Assembly: GCA_904394215.1 (NCBI GenBank)
Contig: CAJFNF010000020.1
Span: forward strand, 1-46,697
Length of the DNA stretch: 46,697 nucleotides
Origin: an uncultured Faecalibacterium sp.
GTDB lineage: Bacteria > Bacillota > Clostridia > Oscillospirales > Ruminococcaceae
Direction: 5' to 3'
Under the pieces are notes generated by a model. That model was given only the letters and a program-made list of their open reading frames with translations. It searched no databases and was not told the DNA's origin. Positions 41,995 to 46,697 of the stretch are shown here, in pieces; the stretch's first letter is position 1, and the number at the start of each line of letters is the position of its first letter. A program made the position numbers and the translations under genes.

Positions 41995-42387
41995 TCAGTC
42001 CCCTTTCCCCAGGGCGTCGGCGGCCAGGCAGGCAAGCCCCAGCCCCAGCAGGGCCAGCCCGTCTTTGGGGGGCAGGGCGTCCAGGAAGGAAAGGACCGCT
42101 GTGGCCGCCCCCATGGCCAGGGCCACCCCCCGCAGGATGGTGGACACCAGGGCGCCGGCCTCTTTGGGGGCGGGCCGGGACTTTTCCTCTCCCTGCATCA
42201 GCTCTTCCAGGGACAGATCCAGCACCTGGGCCAGCAGGGGCAGGGACTGGATGTCGGGGCAGGACAAATCCCGCTCCCACTTGGAGACGGCCTTGTCGGT
42301 CACCCCCATCTTTTCCGCCAGCTCCAGCTGGGTCATGCCTTTTTCTTTCCGGGTCTGGGCGATCAGGGCGCCGAGGGTCTTTTTCAT
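41995..42387 (-). CDS. XRE-family regulator with C-terminal membrane segment
   Basis: 130 residues from the ATG at 42387 (AAGGAGGAA upstream). A helix-turn-helix domain at about 5-62 (LIAQTRKEKGMTQLELAEKMGVTDKAVSKWERDLSCPD) is followed by a short linker and two hydrophobic stretches (about 82-98 and 106-122), so it may be membrane-tethered. The promoter -35 box lies inside a large inverted repeat, pointing to auto-regulation. tspO follows on the same strand. Confidence 0.9.
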   Translation of the reverse strand: MKKTLGALIAQTRKEKGMTQLELAEKMGVTDKAVSKWERDLSCPDIQSLPLLAQVLDLSLEELMQGEEKSRPAPKEAGALVSTILRGVALAMGAATAVLSFLDALPPKDGLALLGLGLACLAADALGKGD

Positions 42388-42426
42388 GGCAGGTTCCTCC
42401 TTTGGGTGGTCGATTGCTTTGGTCCC

Positions 42427-42455
42427 ATTGTACACCCGTCCCCCTGGGTTCTCAA
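42427..42455 (-). promoter_or_regulatory. Promoter of XRE gene
   Basis: On the minus strand, TTGAGA (42450-42455), 17 bases, TACAAT (42427-42432). The -35 box is inside one arm of the 42451-42492 inverted repeat. Confidence 0.7.
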
Positions 42456-42492
42456 CCGAAGGGAGGTTTCTTTCCCTCGACCATCGGTTGAG
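42451..42492. promoter_or_regulatory. Inverted-repeat operator overlapping XRE promoter
   Basis: CTCAACCGA (42451-42459) and TCGGTTGAG (42484-42492) are perfect inverted arms 24 bases apart. The right arm is part of a second palindrome, TCGACC, 3 bases, GGTTGA (42477-42491). This is a likely binding array for the XRE protein. Confidence 0.6.
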
Positions 42493-42531
42493 GGAAAGTA
42501 GAATCTCGATGCATCGTCTTTTTGCAATCGC

Positions 42532-42572
42532 GCAAAAAAGCCGCCCGGGGCGGCAGGCCTTCCGGGCGGCTT
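42532..42572 (-). terminator. Terminator of the SGNH-rhodanese operon
   Basis: An 11-bp stem (AAGCCGCCCGG / CCGGGCGGCTT) with six Ts on the minus strand. Confidence 0.88.
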
Positions 42573-42581
42573 GCCAGGGTG

Positions 42582-42956
42582 TCAGGTTACAATGTCGTAG
42601 GGCCAGGACATGATCCCGCCGAACTCATAAATGCCGGTGTACCCCAGGCCGGCCAGGGCCTTGGCGGCCCGCTTGCTGCGGCTGCCGCTGCGGCAGTAGA
42701 CCAGGACGGTGGTGTCCTTTTCGGGGATGACGGCGGCGGCGGTGTCCTCGTCAATGGTGCCCACCGGCAGCAGCACCGCCCCGGGGATGTGGCCGCCGGC
42801 GTACTCGCTTTGCTCCCGCACGTCCAGCACCAGCACCTCCTGGGTGTCCATCATCTCTTTGGCCTTCTCCTGGCTGATCTTCTGGTAGCCGTCGGCCCCG
42901 CAGCCGGTGAACATCAGCAAAGCCGAGCACACCAGGGGCAGGATGCGTTTTTTCAT
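42582..42956 (-). CDS. Rhodanese-like lipoprotein
   Basis: 124 residues. The signal peptide ends FTGC (Cys19). A single rhodanese domain (about 26-124) has LDVREQSEYAGGHIPGAVLLPVG, and the active-site loop VYCRSGSRS places the catalytic Cys at about 88. It could move sulfur or act on thiols outside the membrane. It overlaps the SGNH hydrolase gene by 4 bases (ATGA) and is second in the operon. Confidence 0.93.
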   Translation of the reverse strand: MKKRILPLVCSALLMFTGCGADGYQKISQEKAKEMMDTQEVLVLDVREQSEYAGGHIPGAVLLPVGTIDEDTAAAVIPEKDTTVLVYCRSGSRSKRAAKALAGLGYTGIYEFGGIMSWPYDIVT

Positions 42957-43489
42957 GGGAATACCTCCTTGTACAGTCCCGCGGCAAAGGCCCGGTGGCC
43001 TTCCGGGGTGAAATGGACGCCGTCATAGTCCAGGGTGACCCCCCAGGCCCCGGCGTCGGCAAACCGGATGCCCAGCGCCGCCGCCAGCTGCCGGTACAGC
43101 CGGGTCAATTCCGCGGCAGCAGCGGGCAGGCTCTTCTCCTGAACCCAGGCCCCCGGCTCCACCGGCGGCGGGGCGACCAGCAGCAGTTTGTCCCGCCCCA
43201 GGTTCACCCCGGTGAGGAACTGTTCCATCCGCCGGGCCGCGGCGGCAGGGGTGCTGCCCTCCAGCAGGTCGTTGGTGCCCAGCATCACCACCAGCAGGCC
43301 GGTGTCCGCCGGGAAAGCCACCGCCTCCCGGGGGATGCTCCTGCCGTTGAGGCCCCGGTTCTGGATGTCCCAGCCGGTTTTCGCCGCCAGGAGATCCACC
43401 CACCGGCTGTCGGCGGGATACCGGTCCCCCAGCCAGGACCGGGGGTCGTAGCCCCAGGTATTGGAATCTCCATAGCAGATCACCTTCAT
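42953..43489 (-). CDS. SGNH/GDSL family hydrolase
   Basis: An esterase-type enzyme of 178 residues from the ATG at 43489 (AAGGAGG upstream). Conserved blocks are GDSNTWGYDP (nucleophile Ser), NRGLNGRSIP, MLGTNDLL (oxyanion Asn) and DYDGVHFTPEGH (catalytic Asp and His). It has no signal peptide, so it is cytoplasmic, probably acting on an acylated small molecule or sugar. It is first in a two-gene operon with the rhodanese lipoprotein. Confidence 0.93.
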   Translation of the reverse strand: MKVICYGDSNTWGYDPRSWLGDRYPADSRWVDLLAAKTGWDIQNRGLNGRSIPREAVAFPADTGLLVVMLGTNDLLEGSTPAAAARRMEQFLTGVNLGRDKLLLVAPPPVEPGAWVQEKSLPAAAAELTRLYRQLAAALGIRFADAGAWGVTLDYDGVHFTPEGHRAFAAGLYKEVFP

Positions 43490-43534
43490 GGTTTTCCTCC
43501 TTCCGCCGGTGGGCGCGCTGTCTTTGAGGCCATT

Positions 43535-43563
43535 ATTATAACATGGCGCCGCCCGGCCCACAA
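43535..43563 (-). promoter_or_regulatory. Promoter of SGNH-rhodanese operon
   Basis: On the minus strand, TTGTGG (43558-43563), 17 bases, TATAAT (43535-43540). Confidence 0.75.
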
Positions 43564-43655
43564 TGGCCACCGTGACCCGGGCACAGTCTTTCTTTTTCCA
43601 CGGGTTTCTGTTAGAATGGTCAAAAGAGAACTTTTCCCTGAAAGGAGCGCTGTGT

Positions 43656-43934
43656 ATGGGTGAATTTTTGATGGAGCTGGGCTCCTTCCTGCTGAGCGAG
43701 GTGCTGTACGCCCTGGGTGAAAAGCACCCGGTGCTCTACGGCCTGGTGATGGGCTGCATCCTGGCCCTGTTCGGGGGGATGGCCGTCTTTTTCTACGCCG
43801 TGGGCGCCCCGGTGAAGGGCACCGTCATGGCGTTGTTCACCCTGGGGATGGGGGTGCTGTTGGTCCGGGGCCTCCGCAAGGGCCCACGGCCCTCCCGCCC
43901 CGGCTGGAACTCCTGGTTTGCCAAACGCCGGTGA
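43656..43934 (+). CDS. Small two-helix membrane protein
   Basis: 92 residues from the ATG at 43656, eight bases after AAAGGAG. There are two hydrophobic stretches (about 28-48 and 54-70), then a basic tail ending WFAKRR. A weak promoter (TAGAAT at 43612) lies upstream. No family is recognised. The next gene starts 42 bases later on the same strand. Confidence 0.7.
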   Translation: MGEFLMELGSFLLSEVLYALGEKHPVLYGLVMGCILALFGGMAVFFYAVGAPVKGTVMALFTLGMGVLLVRGLRKGPRPSRPGWNSWFAKRR

Positions 43935-43976
43935 ACCGGGTCCGGCATCTGTTTTTGCTGCTGATGGGAGGCAGAC

Positions 43977-44657
43977 ATGGTACACATCCTGTTTGACCGG
44001 CTGGACTTCTTCGCCGATTTCTTATACCAGACGTTTCGGCACTACCTTCACCCTGGGGACACCGTCGTGATCCCCGCCTTTTCCTACCGTGACAGCGATG
44101 TCCACAGCCTGGCAGACTGGAACAGGCTGTACAACCCCCGGGACGGGCTCTACTATCACGCCATGACCGGGCCCTTTCTGCGGTACGGCATCCCCGAATC
44201 CCAAATCCACTGGATCAATGCCTTTACAGATTCCAAAGCCCGGGCCGCAGAACTGATCCGGAACGCCGATATCCTTTATCTGCCGGGCGGCCTGCCCGAC
44301 CGCATGCTGGAACGGATGGACGCCTTTGATCTGCGGGATTCCCTGCTCCGGTTTCAGGGCGTCATGATGGGATACAGCGCCGGCGCCCTGATCCAGCTGG
44401 AAGAATACCACCTGTCCCCCGATTCGGATTACCCGGAATTTTCCTACCATCCGGGTCTGCCCCTCCTGAAGGATTTCTACCTGGAAGTACACTACCAGGG
44501 CGCCCCGGCCCAGGATCAGGCCATCCGGCGGGTTCTGAAAGAGCGGCGCAAAAAAGTCTACGCCACCGTCACCGACCGCTCTGCCATCCTGATCGACGGC
44601 TCCGAAACCAAACTCCTGGGGGACGTCAGGATATTTACGCCTGCATCCTCTGTTTGA
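43977..44657 (+). CDS. Peptidase E-like (S51) / type 1 glutamine amidotransferase-like protein
   Basis: 226 residues of the class I glutamine amidotransferase-like fold. GGLPDRML sits where the oxyanion Gly-Gly lies, and the nucleophile Ser is in GYSAGALIQL (about residue 138). Dipeptidase E cleaves Asp-x dipeptides; whether this member does is unknown. GGGAGG precedes the ATG. Codon use is a little less GC-biased than its neighbours. Confidence 0.85.
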   Translation: MVHILFDRLDFFADFLYQTFRHYLHPGDTVVIPAFSYRDSDVHSLADWNRLYNPRDGLYYHAMTGPFLRYGIPESQIHWINAFTDSKARAAELIRNADILYLPGGLPDRMLERMDAFDLRDSLLRFQGVMMGYSAGALIQLEEYHLSPDSDYPEFSYHPGLPLLKDFYLEVHYQGAPAQDQAIRRVLKERRKKVYATVTDRSAILIDGSETKLLGDVRIFTPASSV

Positions 44658-44670
44658 ATCAGCCCTTTGT

Positions 44671-44700
44671 GCTCCCGCTTCCGGCGGGGGCTTTGTTTTT
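44671..44700 (+). terminator. Terminator of the S51-like gene
   Basis: Stem GCTCCCGC / GCGGGGGC (one G-T pair) followed by TTTGTTTTTT. Confidence 0.8.
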
Positions 44701-44781
44701 TCTCCTCCCCCGCCGGCCCGGCAAATTTCCGCCCCGGGATTCATACATTGAAACGAATCCATCCAAGGGAGGTCTTTGTCC

Positions 44782-45459
44782 ATGCTGCTGCAACTGCTGC
44801 AATTTTTCTCCGCCCGGTTCCTCTACCTGGCCCTCCATCTGGAGTCGGGCAGTTTTCCCCGGCCCCTCACCCCCCGGGAGGAAGCCGCCGCCTTCGAGGC
44901 CCTGCGGGCGGGGGACGCCGCCGCCCGGGAAAAGATCATCCGCCACAACCTGCGGCTGGTGGCCCACATCGCCAAGAAATACTATGCCCTGCCGGGGGAT
45001 CAGGATGACCTGATCAGCATCGGCACCATCGGCCTGATCAAGGCGGTGAACACCTTTGACAGCACCCGCCGGGCCCGGTTTTCCACCTATGCCAGCCGCT
45101 GCATTGAAAACGAAATCCGGATGCAGTTCCGCCGGGACAAAAAGACCGGGCCCACCGTCTCGCTGCAGGAATCCCTGGACACCGGCAAGGACGACTCGGC
45201 CCTGACCCTGTCCGACCTCTTGCAGGACACCGCCTGCATGGAGGAAAACTGCGAAAAGAAGGACGACGCCGCCCGGCTCCGGGGGCTGATCGAGGCCCTG
45301 CCGGCCCGGGAGCGGCAGCTGATTGTGCTGCGGTACGGCCTGGGGGGCCAGCCGCCTTTGACCCAGCTGGAAACCGCCCGGCTGCTGGGCATCAGCCGCA
45401 GCTATGTCTCCCGGCTGGAAACCCACGCCATGGACCTGCTGCGGCAGCAGTGGGGCTGA
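44782..45459 (+). CDS. sigK: SigK-like sporulation-type RNA polymerase sigma factor
   Basis: 225 residues, close to Bacillus SigK/SigE. Region 2 is complete (AAREKIIRHNLRLVAHIAKKYY, DQDDLISIGTIGLIKAVNTFD, RFSTYASRCIENEIRMQFRR), and so is region 4 (LPARERQLIVLRYGLGG, ARLLGISRSYVSRLET). The hydrophobic N-terminal 20 residues resemble the pro-sequence region of these factors. The ATG at 44782 follows GGGAGG; an in-frame TTG six bases earlier is too close to it. No other sporulation gene is in the window. The gene is continuous, with no skin-type interruption. Confidence 0.92.
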   Translation: MLLQLLQFFSARFLYLALHLESGSFPRPLTPREEAAAFEALRAGDAAAREKIIRHNLRLVAHIAKKYYALPGDQDDLISIGTIGLIKAVNTFDSTRRARFSTYASRCIENEIRMQFRRDKKTGPTVSLQESLDTGKDDSALTLSDLLQDTACMEENCEKKDDAARLRGLIEALPARERQLIVLRYGLGGQPPLTQLETARLLGISRSYVSRLETHAMDLLRQQWG

Positions 45460-45493
45460 TGGCCTCCTGCCGCCCCCTGCAGGGCCGGGCGGA

Positions 45494-45522
45494 TTGCCAG
45501 CGGGCCGGGGCCATGGTATACT
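45494..45522 (+). promoter_or_regulatory. Promoter of the Gfo/Idh/MocA gene
   Basis: TTGCCA (45494-45499), 17 bases, TATACT (45517-45522). Confidence 0.75.
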
Positions 45523-45573
45523 GAATCCCAGAGATACAACACAGGCCCCAGGGCCCTATGGGAGGTAACCATC

Positions 45574-46563
45574 ATGAAAACCGGAATTCTGGGCGCCGGG
45601 AACATTGCCGGCACCATGGCCCACACCATCCACCTGCTTCGGGAAAACGGCCACCCCGAGCTGGAACTCTACGCCGTGGGCGCCCGGGACCTGTCCCGGG
45701 CCCAGGCCTTTGCCCAGGCCAACGGGGTTCAGAAAGCCTTCGGCAGCTATGAGGACCTGGTCAGCGACCCCGACCTGGAACTGGTCTACATCGCCACCCC
45801 CCATTCCCACCACTACCGGCACATCAAGCTCTGCGCCGACCACGGCAAGCACATCCTGTGCGAAAAGTCCTTCACTGTCAGCGCCCGCCAGGCGGCGGAT
45901 GCCATCCGCTACGCCCGCAGCAAAGGGGTACTGGTCACCGAGGCCATCTGGACCCGGTACCAGCCCATGCGCCGGATGATCCAGGAGACCCTGGCCTCCA
46001 GCCTGATCGGGGAGCCCCGGCTGCTCACTGCCAACCTGGGCTATTTCATCACCGGCAACCACCGGATTGTGGTGCCCGAGCTGGCCGGCGGCGCCCTGCT
46101 GGACGTGGGGGTCTACACCCTGAACTTTGCCGAGATGGTGTTCGGCCGCCCCGACGCCCTCCACGCCCTGTGCACCAAAAACGAAAACGGCGTGGACCTG
46201 ACCGACAGCATCACCCTCACCTGGCAGGACGGCCGGGTGGCCAACCTGACCGCCGCCGCCAATGCGGTGTCTGACCGGTACGGGGTGATCTACGGCACCG
46301 AGGGCTACATGATGGTGGAAAACATCAACAACCCCCAGGGCCTGCGGGTCTACGACGCCGACAACCACCTGATCCGCAGCCTCACCTGCCCGGCCCAGCT
46401 CACCGGCTACGAGTACGAGGTCCTGGAGACGGTGGAGTGCATCCAGAACGGCCTGCTGGAGTGCCCCTCCATGCCCCACGCCGAGACCATCCACATGATG
46501 GAGCAGATGGACCACCTGCGGGCCCAGATGGGCATCCGGTACCCCTGCGAGGACATCGACTGA
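45574..46563 (+). CDS. Gfo/Idh/MocA family NAD(P)-dependent oxidoreductase
   Basis: 329 residues. An N-terminal Rossmann domain (GILGAGNIAGTMA) is followed by YIATPHSHHYRHIKLCADHGKHILCEK (NAD(P)-binding, EKS in place of the usual EKP, which may affect catalysis), then a C-terminal alpha/beta domain with GGALLDVGVYTLNFAEMVFG. Typical substrates are sugars, inositols or dihydrodiols; none can be assigned. The ATG follows GGAGGT. It is last before the right-end IS copy, and its terminator appears split by that IS. Confidence 0.92.
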   Translation: MKTGILGAGNIAGTMAHTIHLLRENGHPELELYAVGARDLSRAQAFAQANGVQKAFGSYEDLVSDPDLELVYIATPHSHHYRHIKLCADHGKHILCEKSFTVSARQAADAIRYARSKGVLVTEAIWTRYQPMRRMIQETLASSLIGEPRLLTANLGYFITGNHRIVVPELAGGALLDVGVYTLNFAEMVFGRPDALHALCTKNENGVDLTDSITLTWQDGRVANLTAAANAVSDRYGVIYGTEGYMMVENINNPQGLRVYDADNHLIRSLTCPAQLTGYEYEVLETVECIQNGLLECPSMPHAETIHMMEQMDHLRAQMGIRYPCEDID

Positions 46564-46579
46564 AAAAACCTCTGGATAT

Positions 46580-46599
46580 ACCAAAAGCCCCCGGCCTGA
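46580..46599 (+). terminator. 5' half of a terminator split by the IS
   Basis: Shortly after the oxidoreductase stop lies AAAAGCCCCCGGCCTGAG, the shape of a terminator 5' arm. The matching 3' arm is missing because the repeat at 46600 begins here. The left end shows the complementary picture (CCTGCGGGGGGCTTTTT at 100-116), apparently a 3' half from another site. Confidence 0.45.
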
Positions 46600-46697
46600 G
46601 TGAACCGAACCAGTAAAAACGGACAATAGACAAAACGCCCCCTGTGTAGGAAAATAAACCTATACAGGGGGTGTTCGTATGTCCAGACAAAAATACA
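46600..46697 (+). mobile_element. 5' end of an insertion sequence, right copy (truncated by window edge)
   Basis: The exact inverted copy of 2-99 except for one base. It contains the 13-bp hairpin (46638-46650 with 46659-46671) and an ATG at 46679 starting MSRQKY, which runs off the end. The hairpin's 3' arm (AGGGGG) is the only ribosome site for that ATG. Confidence 0.75.

Overview
This 46.7-kb window is chromosomal DNA from a GC-rich, Gram-positive-type anaerobe. The best guess is an Oscillospirales gut bacterium of the Faecalibacterium / Gemmiger / Subdoligranulum kind. That guess rests on several features: GCC/CTG/CGG-rich codon use beside strong AGGAGG ribosome sites; TTGACA-17-TATAAT-type promoters; many lipobox lipoproteins with Ser/Ala linkers; a 4Fe-4S ferredoxin; a sporulation-type sigma factor; and DNA polymerase I without visible proofreading motifs. 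The genus is inference, since no rRNA is present.

Both ends carry the same 98-bp sequence in opposite orientation (2-99 and 46600-46697, one mismatch). Each copy holds a hairpin followed by a start codon and the first codons (MSRQKY) of a protein that runs off the end. The window therefore looks like a contig bounded by two inverted copies of an insertion sequence. Each copy abuts what looks like half of a rho-independent terminator.

From left to right. (1) 1.2-7.8 kb: enolase; a cytoplasmic ricin-type trefoil protein with a histone-H1-like tail; a four-gene zinc ABC import operon ending in an unusual Cys-Cys lipoprotein; and a convergent ZIP transporter. (2) 8.0-12.0 kb: a fused homocysteine methyltransferase / methylenetetrahydrofolate reductase with a small membrane protein, divergent from a GNAT acetyltransferase and HflX. 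(3) 12.0-18.4 kb: a long repeat-rich intergenic region, then an Lrp/AsnC regulator, a DUF4358-like lipoprotein, a glycosyltransferase with a structured leader, a membrane-anchored protein, threonine aldolase, an ArsC-like protein and a ferredoxin. (4) 18.5-23.1 kb: polA, tsaD and a CPBP membrane protease. (5) 23.2-29.8 kb: a three-gene phosphorelay (HD-GYP response regulator, free Hpt protein, hybrid sensor kinase) divergent from a large secreted beta-propeller-like protein. (6) 29.9-36.3 kb: Dps, a MATE exporter, an exported FMN/FAD reductase divergent from its LysR regulator, and a LytTR/DUF3021 regulatory pair. (7) 36.3-38.4 kb: a Tat-signal protein and an AT-rich island carrying a two-repeat lipoprotein. 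(8) 38.6-46.6 kb: a ProX-type tRNA deacylase, an AmmeMemoRadiSam pair, TspO with an XRE regulator, an SGNH hydrolase/rhodanese operon, a peptidase-E-like protein, a SigK-like sigma factor and a Gfo/Idh/MocA oxidoreductase.

The most interesting candidates are four. The first is the exported flavin reductase, which appears to lack the fumarate-reductase catalytic Arg and uses enolase-like codons. The second is the phosphorelay/propeller module. The third is the compact AmmeMemoRadiSam pair, whose chemistry is unknown. The fourth is the trefoil protein with an H1-like tail. No tRNA, rRNA, CRISPR array or prophage was seen.
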